A stretch of 26,356 nt of DNA from Planctomycetaceae bacterium (GCA_002702965.1 PADE01000264.1:32130-58485), one strand, 5' to 3'; counted from the stretch's first letter, positions 6,942 to 16,053 are shown. Notes: generated from the letters alone by a model not told the origin. Translations and numbers: made by a program.

Positions 6942-8393
6942 ATGCATCGTCAATACCCTCTCACGGATGCCAGCTCAGCTCGTTGTAGCCGGTCGGAACT
7001 GAACCGACGCCATTTCCTGTCGGCGGGGGCAGGCGGGCTAGTGGCGGGTAGTCTACTCGCCCGTTCGTGGAGTGCCGCCCAGGCGGCGCGGCAGAAGTCG
7101 AATGCGGCGCACGGTCCTCTCAAGATCACCGAAATCGAAGTCCACCACGGCGTGACCCCCGACTACCGAGACTGGCTAGCGTATGAGCTGAGCCACTACT
7201 ACGGTGGACCCGGAGCCCGCACGGTCTATGTCGTGCACACCGACAATGGGCTGTACGGGCTGGGGGAGGGCGGTCCCGAACCGCCCGACGTCATCGATCG
7301 CTACAAGGGGACCAGCCCTTTCGATTGGGTGGGGGACGAAACATCGATTCCGATGGCCAAGGCGATGTACGACCTGATGGGAAAAGCGGCCGGCGTCCCC
7401 GTTTACAAGTTGTTTGGACAGCGCTATCGACGCTGGGTGCCGGTGGGCGCTTGGTCCGTTTCCACGCACCCTGCACAGATGGCCGACACCGTCAAACGGT
7501 ACGCGGATCTCGGTTACACCTGGCTCAAATACCACCTCTCTCCGTTCGAGAACGTCTTCGATCAACTCGACGCCATGCAGCGCGTGGCGCCACCCGGATT
7601 CAAGGTGCAGTTCGATCTCACCCGTTTTCATCACTACGGTCACAACCCCGACCTCGTCGAGCGGATGGCCGCCTATCCGATTTGCGGCTGTTTTGAAGAT
7701 CCGCTAGAAACCCGCGACATCGATGGCTACATCGACCTGAGGCGGCGGATCCGGGTTCCGATTCTGATCCACGGAAGCCGCATCGAATACAGCTTTGATG
7801 TACTCCGCCGTGCAGCCGATGGCTATATCGTGGGACATCACAAACTGGGCCTGATCATGCGCCGCGCAGGCTTGTTCGCGGCGGCCGGCGTCCCGTTCAT
7901 GATCCAGTGGGTAGGAGGTCACATCACGCGGGCGATGACCACGCATATGCAGGCGGCCTTCAAAGCGGCGAGCTTGCATTTTCACTGCGATGCGGAGATC
8001 TTTACCGAGGATGTCGTACGCGAACGCCTCGAACCGATCAACGGCTTCCTGCGCGTGCCGGAAGCTCCCGGACTGGGGGTCACCCTCGATCGCGACGCGC
8101 TCGAAAAACTCAAGCAAAACAAGCCGCCGCGCCAGGGGACCTTCATTCTTAAAACCCGGTTTGACAACGGGACCATGATGTACAACATCGGCGATCCGAA
8201 AAATGCCCACTTCATGGTCCTGCCAAACAGCCGCAAGTTGATTCCTTTCAGTTTTGACGCCCCCATTTCGACCGAGTATTGGGATGACGACGGCTCGGCG
8301 GAATACCGCGCGATGTCCCAGCGGCTGGAGACCGAGAAGATGGTGCTCCTCCCCGGCCCGTCGGCTGCCACTGGCAACAAGAAACAACGCTAG
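6942..8393 (+). CDS. Tat-exported enolase-superfamily (mandelate racemase/muconate lactonizing-like) protein
   Basis: The 483-residue protein starts at the ATG at 6942, which places the twin-arginine motif NRRHFLSAGA at residues 21-30 with a hydrophobic stretch and AQA after it. The GTG at 6828 would put about 58 residues before the Tat motif and is unlikely. Residues about 60-165 form the capping domain (MAKAMYDLMGKAAGVPVYKL, 138-157) and the rest a barrel. KYH (196-198), Asp225 and Glu252 (FEDP) match the base position and the first two metal ligands. The third ligand position reads LIHGS where relatives have Glu or Asp. GHHKLG (298-303) lacks the Asp of the mandelate racemase Asp-His pair, and IQW (321-323) replaces its His. 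The protein may therefore be a divergent dehydratase or epimerase with a shifted site, or it may have lost that chemistry. The fold assignment is firm; the reaction is unknown. Confidence 0.8.
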   Translation: MHRQYPLTDASSARCSRSELNRRHFLSAGAGGLVAGSLLARSWSAAQAARQKSNAAHGPLKITEIEVHHGVTPDYRDWLAYELSHYYGGPGARTVYVVHTDNGLYGLGEGGPEPPDVIDRYKGTSPFDWVGDETSIPMAKAMYDLMGKAAGVPVYKLFGQRYRRWVPVGAWSVSTHPAQMADTVKRYADLGYTWLKYHLSPFENVFDQLDAMQRVAPPGFKVQFDLTRFHHYGHNPDLVERMAAYPICGCFEDPLETRDIDGYIDLRRRIRVPILIHGSRIEYSFDVLRRAADGYIVGHHKLGLIMRRAGLFAAAGVPFMIQWVGGHITRAMTTHMQAAFKAASLHFHCDAEIFTEDVVRERLEPINGFLRVPEAPGLGVTLDRDALEKLKQNKPPRQGTFILKTRFDNGTMMYNIGDPKNAHFMVLPNSRKLIPFSFDAPISTEYWDDDGSAEYRAMSQRLETEKMVLLPGPSAATGNKKQR

Positions 8394-9181
8394 TAGGTCA
8401 CCGTGTCGCGATCTTCCAGCCAGGCGTCACCGCTGCCGCCGAGACGAATGTGCAGCCAATCGCCACGTCGTTCCAAGACCTGAAACTCGGCGCCCTCACG
8501 CAACAGCTCGGTAAACGCCGGCTCATAATTCTCCGAGTTTCCCTTGCGGGCGGTGACCTCGTCCGTGATCACGACACCGTGCTCGGTGCGTTCGAAGCGG
8601 TACCAGTCCCAGCCGGTCGAGAACAGCGCCAAGATCAGCAACAGACCGCTCAGTGCGCCGCATCGTCTGCCGGCGATGCGGCAGCCTTCGAACTGGACCA
8701 GCGTCGCCGCGACCAAGGTCACCATCAACAGCACCGTACTGAGGGTGAACTTCTCCGGATAGCTCAGCCAGTCCTGCCAGAAAAAAAGATAACCCACCAG
8801 AGGCGTAGCGGGCGGGGGCACCGATGTGGAGGCCAAGGCGCTGCGCAAATTTGCGGCGAGATGGGAGTCGCGCGGGCGGTAGCGATAGGCCTGCCGGTAA
8901 GACGCGATGGCGCGGCCGGTCTCACCAGCCCTCATCCAAGCATTTCCCTGATTGTAGAGCACGGCACCGGACAGCACACCGCGATCGAGGATCGCCTGAT
9001 AACGATTGGCAACACTCAGGAAACCGGCGGTGGAATCGGCCGCCGCAAAGGCGCGATTGGCCTCTTGGAAATCGAGCGACGTTTCCGGATCTACGCCGCC
9101 CCCACAGCCGGCGACCCCACAGACAGCGATCAGGACCAGCAGATATCCCCGCGCGCCAAGGGCTGGTTGAAGGGTCTGCAT
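8390..9181 (-). CDS. batE: BatE-like TPR/SH3 membrane protein
   Basis: Last gene of the bat operon, 263 residues. I start at the ATG at 9181, preceded by GTGAGG and 7 bases after the batD stop. An in-frame start at 9271 lies inside batD and would hide the signal. The N-terminus is lipoprotein-like (LIAVCGVAGC, residues 17-26). Residues about 66-120 form TPR helices (VLYNQGNAWMRAGETGRAIA), two membrane segments follow at about 147-163 and 178-192, and residues 200-263 resemble a bacterial SH3 domain (ARKGNSENYEPAF and DWLHIRLG). TPR, membrane helices and SH3 in this order is the BatE arrangement. The role is probably scaffolding of the BatA/BatB/MoxR complex on the periplasmic side. The stop codon TAG (8390-8392) shares bases with the stop of the convergent enolase-like gene, leaving no room for a terminator. 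Confidence 0.8.
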   Translation of the reverse strand: MQTLQPALGARGYLLVLIAVCGVAGCGGGVDPETSLDFQEANRAFAAADSTAGFLSVANRYQAILDRGVLSGAVLYNQGNAWMRAGETGRAIASYRQAYRYRPRDSHLAANLRSALASTSVPPPATPLVGYLFFWQDWLSYPEKFTLSTVLLMVTLVAATLVQFEGCRIAGRRCGALSGLLLILALFSTGWDWYRFERTEHGVVITDEVTARKGNSENYEPAFTELLREGAEFQVLERRGDWLHIRLGGSGDAWLEDRDTVTY

Positions 9182-9188
9182 GCGAACC

Positions 9189-11111
9189 TCACCGGCGACA
9201 TTTCTTGAGTTCGTCGAAAAGATCCACCACCGCCTGATCGGCCTCCCGGAGGAGACGCTCGACATCTTCACGTCCTACTCCGTAACGCAGCGCGTCGCAC
9301 TTATCGAGCAAGACGCGTACTGGCTGTCGGATACGATCGGCCACGCCAATCTCCTCCAGCCTCTGGGCGACATCGCGGGGCGCCAAACCCGCTTGTCGAT
9401 GGTTTACGTAATCGGCGACGAGCCCCGTGACGGCTCGACTAAGACACTCGCAAACCGCCCGATGATCGCCCTGCTGTGCATAGTCACTCGCCTCCTTCAA
9501 AACAGCGCGGGCACGCGGATACGCCGATTTGCGCCGCTGCCGATCGGGGTGCTGACGTACCCGGCGCACACGGCCGATGACTAGACTGAGGGAAACAAAT
9601 CCCGCCACCAACCCCGTCCACAGACCCAGCCACCGATCGCTGCGCACCCGATCGTTGCCCAGTGCGGCAAGCTCGTTGGCAAAAATTCCCCCCTCATGAC
9701 GCTGCAAATCGCTCGGTCGAGCTTCCGCGTCGGGTGCCGCTGCGGACATGATCTCCGCGTCGGTGAGGACTTCCGCTGCGCTGATCTCGAGTGGGATCGG
9801 ATCGGTGAGGAGGGTCACGTAGCGCTCTTGATCGACATCAAAAAAGGAGACCGGGACTGCCGGAAACTCGGAAATGTCAGACTGCAAGGGGCGCAGACTG
9901 TAGGTGAAACGGCGTGCGTTTTGCTGACTCTCTTCGGTCGCCTCGTACATGCGGAACCGCCCATCGATGCCAGGCAGTGTCGCGATTTGAGGAGCGCGCG
10001 CCTCGGCCAGCGCTCCCTCTCCCGAGACAACCAACGTGAGCGTCATGGGGTCCCCGACGCGCGCCGCGACAGGTGTGATTTGGCCGCGTAAAGAAAACCG
10101 ACCGATGGCCCCAATGTAGGAGTCCGGCCGACCCGCTAGCGGGACATCCTGTACCGTCACGGCAACGCCTTTCGAGAGCGCAAAAATCCGCTCGCCGACC
10201 GGCCGCTGGTTCCGCAACCCCGTGACAAACGTCCCCTTGAGCGAGACCGGGGCAAAGTCAAATGCGCCCACCCGTTCGGGAATAAACGTCCGCTCGAAGC
10301 GGTACTCCCAGTAGCCCGTCTCGTTGTCCATCGCATCTTTTCGCCGCCTGCGCTGGGGCGACGGATGAAACCCGGTCGCCCGGTTTTCGAACAGCGAGAA
10401 CACCGAGGAGCTCCCGATATTGTTGATCTGCACACCGTTGCCGCGTCGACTAGTCATCGGCTCGAGCACTTCGCGCCAACTGCGCTCGGCGCGGATCCCC
10501 TCCGGCAGCCGTTGATCGTCAAGCCAGCTCGCTTGGAGCGCCGGCGCCTCGGATTGCACGCTGAGAGGATCGCGATCGGCATAGTCGCCGGGCAACTCCT
10601 TGATCGCTAGCGTCAGCGCGAGTCGAAACGGCTGCATCGGGTAGATCCGCACCCGATCGACCGAAAACTCGACCAACACCGTGTCCTGGTCAGCGGGCGG
10701 AACCACCCGCAATGACACCACACGCCCCGTTAATGTGTCGTTCCCGACCTGCGCCGTCGGAGCGGGGATTACCAGCTCGCCGCTGCGCAGCGGAGTGAGA
10801 CGGTAATTGTACTGCCGGCCGCGACGGACAACGACGCTGCGCACGCCGTTGATGATCGTGATCTGTTGCGAATCGAGCGACTGCTCGCCCAGTTTGGTCA
10901 CCCGCAGGTCGGCCCCGCTGGCCAGTTCCGGTTCGGTCGGCTGTTCGACATGATTGAGAGTCACGCGGTACAGAATCGATTCGCCCTGATAGATCTCCTG
11001 TTTCTCGATCTCGACGATCAACTCGGGCTTTTGCGCGGTGGCTGGCGAGACCTGCAGGACCGCCAGGCAAACCACTATCCGGGCCTCCCAAGTCGTGCCG
11101 ATGCGTGTCAT
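9189..11111 (-). CDS. batD: BatD-like protein (oxygen tolerance family)
   Basis: 640 residues from the ATG at 11111, which has GTGAGGG 5 bases upstream and yields a compact signal peptide (MTRIGTTWEARIVVCLAVLQ, then ATA). GTG 11135 and ATG 11132 are in-frame alternatives closer to the batC stop. Repeated Ig-like beta domains fill the periplasmic part, beginning with KPELIVEIEKQEIYQGESIL. The characteristic YRLTPLRSGELVIPAP lies at about residues 103-118. A membrane helix (WLGLWTGLVAGFVSLSLVIG) near residues 490-510 is followed by a cytoplasmic helical domain ending in DELKKCRR. BatD proteins are the extracytoplasmic partners of the BatA/BatB VWA proteins in MoxR systems. Its C-terminal domain resembles that of the 14987-16045 product, which looks like a shortened second BatD. 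Confidence 0.85.
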   Translation of the reverse strand: MTRIGTTWEARIVVCLAVLQVSPATAQKPELIVEIEKQEIYQGESILYRVTLNHVEQPTEPELASGADLRVTKLGEQSLDSQQITIINGVRSVVVRRGRQYNYRLTPLRSGELVIPAPTAQVGNDTLTGRVVSLRVVPPADQDTVLVEFSVDRVRIYPMQPFRLALTLAIKELPGDYADRDPLSVQSEAPALQASWLDDQRLPEGIRAERSWREVLEPMTSRRGNGVQINNIGSSSVFSLFENRATGFHPSPQRRRRKDAMDNETGYWEYRFERTFIPERVGAFDFAPVSLKGTFVTGLRNQRPVGERIFALSKGVAVTVQDVPLAGRPDSYIGAIGRFSLRGQITPVAARVGDPMTLTLVVSGEGALAEARAPQIATLPGIDGRFRMYEATEESQQNARRFTYSLRPLQSDISEFPAVPVSFFDVDQERYVTLLTDPIPLEISAAEVLTDAEIMSAAAPDAEARPSDLQRHEGGIFANELAALGNDRVRSDRWLGLWTGLVAGFVSLSLVIGRVRRVRQHPDRQRRKSAYPRARAVLKEASDYAQQGDHRAVCECLSRAVTGLVADYVNHRQAGLAPRDVAQRLEEIGVADRIRQPVRVLLDKCDALRYGVGREDVERLLREADQAVVDLFDELKKCRR

Positions 11112-11153
11112 AAATGCCCTCACCGATCCCATCACTCAATCATCCAGATCCGT

Positions 11154-12878
11154 TCACCAGTCTCGCTCAACCGGGACGCGACGACCGACGGCGCGGCGGA
11201 GTTGTTTCTGCAAATCGCGATGCTGACGTTCCCGTTCGCGGGCACGACGCAACGTCGCGAGCGCCTTTTGCTGCCGAGAATCCGCCGCGTCCTGGGGAGG
11301 GGACGACGAATCCTCGGGTTGCGGCTTCTGTTGTTGCTGGTCGTTCTTTCCCTGACCCGATTCGGGTTGCTGCTGTGGATCCTGGGGCTGCGAGAGCGAC
11401 TTGGCGATCTCCTGGAGTAACTCGAGCGCGCGGCGCTGGTCGGGGAGCGCCTCCGCGGTCGCGGCGGCCTCCAGTTGCGTGGCTGCGTCCCGGGCATGTC
11501 GCTCCACGTCGGGACCCAGTTCCACCGCTTTTTGGAGCGCTTCTCGTAGCGCCGCGCGTTGTTGTTCCGCGCTCGCCTCGGCGCCCGCGGGTGGAGCCGC
11601 GCCTGGCGGCGGCGGATCGGCTGGCGGTGTCTCCGCAGTAGCCCCCTCAAGCTCGGACTGGGCCTTGAGCGTCAGCATCCGGCTCCACTCCGATACCCGT
11701 GCCTGTTGGTAAGACAAGCCCACCGGGTCTCCGCTCGGCGGACCGGGAAGTGCAGCCGTCGCCGGATCCGGCGGAGGCGGATCCGCGTCCGGTTTCTGCT
11801 GGCCATCGGGTTGCGCTGTGAGCGCTGCGGAGGCCTCCACCAGGTTCTGTTGTTGCTGCGTCGCCCGCTGCAGCAGGCCGGTAAACGGCGCCGCGACCAT
11901 GAACATCTGATTGAAACGGTCGAGCGTCTGTCGCTGATGTTGTTGTGCGGACGAAAACTCGTCACTCTCAAGCGCCAGCGCCGAACGGTTCATCGCTTGG
12001 TTTGCTTCGGACGCCAGCTGTTTGAGTAGCTGTTTGGCCTGCGCTGTCGGATCCGGCCGATCCTGGTCCTGCAGGCTCGACGTTGCACCCGGTGTTGCCC
12101 CGGGAGCGGATTCGAAAAACTGATCCACTTTCTGTTTGAGCGGATCGATCTCTTCCCGAAGTTTCCGCTGGTCGATGGCCGTGGCGCGAACCGTTTGTCG
12201 GCGGCGCGGCGAGTCGGCTTGAGCCTCCAGCCGACGGGCGGTCGACCACAGAGATGTTTGCCGCTGCTCCAACTCGGCCAAAAACGGCAACAGTCCTTTC
12301 TCGGCGCGCGCCTGTTCCCGGTCCCGAGCTTCCCAGAGTGATTGAATATGCTTGATATAGATACGGATCAATTCTAGGTTGTGCCGCGCGTCACGGTGGC
12401 CGGGATCTAAACGCAGGCAATCTCGATAGTGTCCGACCGCCTGCATCAACAGTGCCAGACACTGTTGCCGAACCGACTCCTCGGCGACGGCTGGATCTTG
12501 TCCGAGTAGTCCTTGCGCCTGTCCGGCAGCCAGGCACCCCAGGTTGTAGTGACAACGGACTTCGAGCGGCGCGTTGCGGGACAGGGCGGCTTGCTGGAAC
12601 AGCTTGCGGGCCTTCTCCAGTTCACCCGCCGCCGTCAGCGCGCATGCCCGATCGAACCAAATCGTGGCATTCTCAGGTTCCGAGACTTCCGCCTCCGCAA
12701 AAGCCCGATCGGCCTCGGCAAAGCGCCCGGCCTGGAAGTGCCGGATCCCGTCGGCGACTCGCTTTACTGCGGCCGGCGCAGCGCCGTAACCAACCACCGG
12801 AAAGGACATGAGCAGCAGCAGTGGCATGAGCAGCGGTTGTAGACCGTTCTGTGCTGGAGACCGCGTTACGCTTTTCAC
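11154..12878 (-). CDS. batC: BatC-like TPR protein with Gln/Pro-rich low-complexity region
   Basis: 574 residues from a GTG at 12878 that overlaps the batB stop (GTGA) and has GAGGGGAG 6 bases upstream. A signal peptide covers about residues 1-33. TPR helices run from about 36 to 180 (IRHFQAGRFAEADRAFAEAE; HYRDCLRLDPGHRDARHNLE). Then come long charged helices likely to form coiled coils (about 185-370), a Pro-rich linker (about 375-450, PPPPDPAT and PPADPPPPGAAPPAG) and a Gln-rich tail ending in basic helices (QRRALELLQEIAKSL; RRARERERQHRD). Its place between batB and batD supports the BatC call, although it is longer than the canonical protein. No C-terminal membrane helix is seen, so it is predicted to be periplasmic, probably a protein-protein scaffold. 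Confidence 0.7.
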   Translation of the reverse strand: MKSVTRSPAQNGLQPLLMPLLLLMSFPVVGYGAAPAAVKRVADGIRHFQAGRFAEADRAFAEAEVSEPENATIWFDRACALTAAGELEKARKLFQQAALSRNAPLEVRCHYNLGCLAAGQAQGLLGQDPAVAEESVRQQCLALLMQAVGHYRDCLRLDPGHRDARHNLELIRIYIKHIQSLWEARDREQARAEKGLLPFLAELEQRQTSLWSTARRLEAQADSPRRRQTVRATAIDQRKLREEIDPLKQKVDQFFESAPGATPGATSSLQDQDRPDPTAQAKQLLKQLASEANQAMNRSALALESDEFSSAQQHQRQTLDRFNQMFMVAAPFTGLLQRATQQQQNLVEASAALTAQPDGQQKPDADPPPPDPATAALPGPPSGDPVGLSYQQARVSEWSRMLTLKAQSELEGATAETPPADPPPPGAAPPAGAEASAEQQRAALREALQKAVELGPDVERHARDAATQLEAAATAEALPDQRRALELLQEIAKSLSQPQDPQQQPESGQGKNDQQQQKPQPEDSSSPPQDAADSRQQKALATLRRARERERQHRDLQKQLRRAVGRRVPVERDW

Positions 12879-13903
12879 GGCAAACTCCCCTCGACTGCGC
12901 CAGACGCCGCTGGCAAGGAGGAGATCAACATTTCGACCAGCAACAACAAGAGGCCCAATCCAACCAGGAGCTGGAATTGCTCACGATACCGTTTGCGTTT
13001 CTCGGCGAGCACTTCGCCGCGGTTCAAATCAGCCAGATGGTCATCGTAGATACGGCCCAGATCGTAGGCGCGAGTCTGGGCTGGGATGTAAGCGCCCTGC
13101 GTGATCAAGGCGATCTCCTTGAGCAGGCGTTCATCCATCTTCGACCACACCTCGCGCCCTTCGTGCTGCAGAAATATCCGATTGCCATCTTCACCCGTTT
13201 GAGGAATTCGCGCACCCTCCCCCTGATCACCGAGTCCAACCGCGACGATTCTGACGCCCCGTTGGGCCGCGTCTCGGGCGGCTTCCGCGGGAAACGATTC
13301 GTGGTCCTCTCCATCGGTAATCAACACGATTACTTGGTCCCGATCGCGGCGCTCCTGCATGGCCGCCAGGGCCTTGCGAATGGCGTCCCCGATCAGGCTT
13401 CCACCACGGGGCGCGCTGTCGGGATCGACTTCCGCAAGGACGATGCGAAAGAAACCTTGATCGGTGGTCAACGGCACCTGTACGATAGGAGCACCCGCGA
13501 ACACAATCAGCCCGACACGGTCGCCGCGGAGGCGTTCCAACAGATCTTGGATATCTTGTTTGGCTCGTTCGAGCCGGTTGGGAGACACGTCTTCGGCGAG
13601 CATCGAACGCGATACGTCTAGTAACACAAACAGGTCGACCCCACGGGTCGAGACCTCTTCGAAAAAGACCCCAAAACGAGGTCGCGCGGCAGCCGCGATC
13701 AAGCAGCAGAGGGCCGCCGCCAGTACGATTGCCTTGATCCACGGCCGAGACGTGCGAAACGATGGCATCAGCCGCTCGACCATCTCAGGGTCGGCAAACC
13801 GTCGAGCGGTCGCGGCGCGCTTGCGGTGCGCGTACAGCACCACCGCACCGGTCAACGGGGCCAGCCAGAGAGTGAACAGGAGTGCGGGAGTTTCCCAGAT
13901 CAT
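12875..13903 (-). CDS. batB: BatB, membrane-anchored von Willebrand A domain protein
   Basis: 342 residues with two N-terminal membrane helices (about 7-25 and 55-74) and one at the C-terminus (about 309-331), which places the VWA domain in the periplasm. The metal-ion-dependent adhesion site is intact: DVSRS (96-100), the Thr pair in PLTTDQG (about 165-171), and TDGED (196-200). VFAGAPIVQVPLT and the short C-terminal membrane segment are typical of BatB. BatA and BatB form oligomeric complexes in studied bacteria and are thought to be clients or partners of MoxR ATPases. The start ATG lies 16 bases after the batA stop, and the end overlaps the batC start by 4 bases, so expression is probably coupled. 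Confidence 0.9.
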   Translation of the reverse strand: MIWETPALLFTLWLAPLTGAVVLYAHRKRAATARRFADPEMVERLMPSFRTSRPWIKAIVLAAALCCLIAAAARPRFGVFFEEVSTRGVDLFVLLDVSRSMLAEDVSPNRLERAKQDIQDLLERLRGDRVGLIVFAGAPIVQVPLTTDQGFFRIVLAEVDPDSAPRGGSLIGDAIRKALAAMQERRDRDQVIVLITDGEDHESFPAEAARDAAQRGVRIVAVGLGDQGEGARIPQTGEDGNRIFLQHEGREVWSKMDERLLKEIALITQGAYIPAQTRAYDLGRIYDDHLADLNRGEVLAEKRKRYREQFQLLVGLGLLLLLVEMLISSLPAASGAVEGSLP

Positions 13904-13919
13904 GGGAACCGATTTGACG

Positions 13920-14990
13920 TCAAGGGAGTGAACGAAAACGCGTGCAACTCAGCCAAACCTCGAGCAGCACACACACCAATCCTGGCAACAGCAGCCACTG
14001 GAACATCTCACCGTATTCGGTGTACAGACGCCCCTCGGTTTCGGTCTTTTCGAGCCGATCGATTTCAGCATAGACGTGTTCCAGCGTTTCGGTGTCCTGG
14101 GCATTGAAGTACCGGCCGTCGGTTTTCTCGGCGAGCGACTTGAGACTCTGTTCATCAAGTCTTACCGGTCGCGCCTGCAAGACGTTACGACCAAACAGGT
14201 CCCGCGTCGGAAACGGCGCCGTACCGGTGGTTCCCACGCCGATACTGTAGATTCGGATCCCAAAGGCCCGCGCCGCGTCCGCCGCCTCGTCCGGGTCAAC
14301 GACACCGGCGGTGTTTTCCCCGTCCGACAGCAGTACGATTACGCGGCTCTTAGATTCTACGTCCTTCAGCCGGTCCACCGCTACCGCGATGGCATCTCCA
14401 ATGGCCGTTGCCTGTTCCTCTTGCCACAGACCATCGTTGATGACCCGACCTTCTTTGTCTTGCACGGGCTCTGAGATCTGAACCCCTTCGAGTACCTCGA
14501 GCAGCGCGCCGTGGTCGAGCGTCAATGGGCACATCGCGTCGGCGAAGCCTCCGAACACCACCAGGCCGACCAGATCGTCTCCGCGACCAGCGAAGCGCTC
14601 GTCTCCGGCAACGAAGTGGCGAAACACTCGTTTCACCGCTTCGAGTCGGTTGCGGCGCTTCCCCTCGATTGTAAAGTCGAGCGCCTGCATCGAACCCGAC
14701 TTGTCGATACACATTTCAATGGCGATCCCCTCGGTGCGAATACGGAATTCCTCACGACCCAACTGAGGGCGCACGAGGGCCGCTGCGATCAGCGCCAGCC
14801 CCAGCACCCGCAACCAAGGCAACGCCCGCCGCAGGCGCAGCGCCCAGGTCACCGGCAAGTCCCGCAACAGCTCCACACTCGAGTAGAGCACGGATGCGCG
14901 GCGCTGTCGGCGCAAGGCGTAAAAACTCCAACCGATCACAGGTAGCAACAGTACGATCCAGAGCGGATCGTGAAATCGCACCGTGGTCAT
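13920..14990 (-). CDS. batA: BatA, membrane-anchored von Willebrand A domain protein
   Basis: 356 residues. Two N-terminal helices (about 9-26 and 56-74) and one near 330-347 bracket a VWA domain. FHDPLWIVLLL is the usual BatA opening. The MIDAS site reads DKSGS (96-100), TLD in CPLTLDHG (154-161) and SDGEN (222-226), so metal binding should be intact. In place of the usual DVSGSM, this copy has IDKSGSM. An acidic stretch at about 171-194 (ISEPVQDKEGRVINDGLWQE) is followed by GDAI, as in other BatA proteins. The ATG overlaps the stop of the mini-BatD gene (ATGA), evidence of translational coupling. Together with BatB and the DUF58 protein it supplies the VWA components of the MoxR system. Confidence 0.9.
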   Translation of the reverse strand: MTTVRFHDPLWIVLLLPVIGWSFYALRRQRRASVLYSSVELLRDLPVTWALRLRRALPWLRVLGLALIAAALVRPQLGREEFRIRTEGIAIEMCIDKSGSMQALDFTIEGKRRNRLEAVKRVFRHFVAGDERFAGRGDDLVGLVVFGGFADAMCPLTLDHGALLEVLEGVQISEPVQDKEGRVINDGLWQEEQATAIGDAIAVAVDRLKDVESKSRVIVLLSDGENTAGVVDPDEAADAARAFGIRIYSIGVGTTGTAPFPTRDLFGRNVLQARPVRLDEQSLKSLAEKTDGRYFNAQDTETLEHVYAEIDRLEKTETEGRLYTEYGEMFQWLLLPGLVCVLLEVWLSCTRFRSLP

Positions 14991-16045
14991 CCGCTCGCCT
15001 CCACGGAAACATCCTGATCGAGGCCGATAAAACGCTGCGCGCGAACGAAACTCTCCTCGATGTCGCGGCTGGCCGGTTGGTGACCGGCAAACTTGACCAG
15101 ATCTGCGGCTTGCAAGAAGTCCGCCAAGCGTTCACTCGCTGACACCGAGAACTCGGTGTAGCGGGTAATCGCGCGAAGAAACTCCTCCGTCGTCTGTTCG
15201 GGTGCCCGGATCCCTGTCGAGCGTTCGATAAACCTCCGCACCACTCCGGTCAACTCGCCGTAGTAGGCTTTGACATCGGCACCGACCAGATCCGCGGCGA
15301 TCAGCTGTTCGAGTTCCAGCCACGCGAGCTCCTTTGCTGACAATTCCGGTTCGTCGGCCTTTCGTCTGCGCCGCAGCCATCCGACCGCCGCGAGCAGCGT
15401 CAATCCCACCACCCCCCCCATGACCCAGCCGAACATGGATCGGCGCGCGGCCGGTAACTCGACCGGAGCTGTGGCCGGCCGCAGCGCCGTGAGCGAGGGC
15501 GCTTCGTCACCGAGAACCGTGCTGACTTCGACGGTCAGTGCTTCGGATTGAACCTGACTCCGCTGTTCCTTCTTCGACCGTCGGTCCACAAATTCGACGG
15601 TGATCGGATCGATACTCAAGGTTCCAGCGCGGATCGGTTCCAGCGTGTACTGCTGGCGAATGACCGTCACCGGTCCGTCGCTTTCGGGCAGAGGCTCATG
15701 GAAATCTCGGACCAAGAACTCTCCCACCGCCTCACCAAAAGGCGGCTTTTCGATATCGACGCCGCGGGGGGCCCGAATCGTCAATGTCAACACCGGCTCA
15801 TCGGACAAACGTGGAGCGCCCGGCCGAAGGCTGACGTGTAACTGCACCGGACCGCGCTCGGCACTCGACTCGACGATCGCTGCCTCACGTTCTGTGGCGT
15901 CCGGGGACGGTTCGGATCCGCGCCGCACGCATCCCGACGGGAGCACTACCACAGCCGCCACAACAAGCGCACTGCAGCACCGCCGCCAGGAGCGATTCTC
16001 GATCCGACCTCGAAGAGGCCGTCCAACGGCCCACGCGCGCATCAT
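14987..16045 (-). CDS. Mini-BatD / DUF4381-like membrane protein of the bat operon
   Basis: 352 residues. The N-terminus (SALVVAAVVVLPSGC, 25-39) looks like a lipoprotein signal with Cys39 as acylation site. One Ig-like beta domain (about 68-175) ends with YTLEPIRAGTLSIDPITVEF, the same Y-L-P-R-G-L-I-P pattern seen in BatD. A membrane helix at about 204-221 (MFGWVMGGVVGLTLLAAVGW) is followed by a cytoplasmic helical domain (230-352) with YGELTGVVRRFIERSTGIRAPEQTTEEF, similar to DUF4381 proteins. The protein has the plan of BatD with a single beta domain. DUF4381 genes usually sit between the DUF58 and VWA genes of moxR operons, as here. It could be a receptor-like adaptor linking periplasmic VWA proteins to cytoplasmic MoxR. 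That role is inference. Confidence 0.75.
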   Translation of the reverse strand: MMRAWAVGRPLRGRIENRSWRRCCSALVVAAVVVLPSGCVRRGSEPSPDATEREAAIVESSAERGPVQLHVSLRPGAPRLSDEPVLTLTIRAPRGVDIEKPPFGEAVGEFLVRDFHEPLPESDGPVTVIRQQYTLEPIRAGTLSIDPITVEFVDRRSKKEQRSQVQSEALTVEVSTVLGDEAPSLTALRPATAPVELPAARRSMFGWVMGGVVGLTLLAAVGWLRRRRKADEPELSAKELAWLELEQLIAADLVGADVKAYYGELTGVVRRFIERSTGIRAPEQTTEEFLRAITRYTEFSVSASERLADFLQAADLVKFAGHQPASRDIEESFVRAQRFIGLDQDVSVEASG

Positions 16046-16053
16046 GACCGCAC

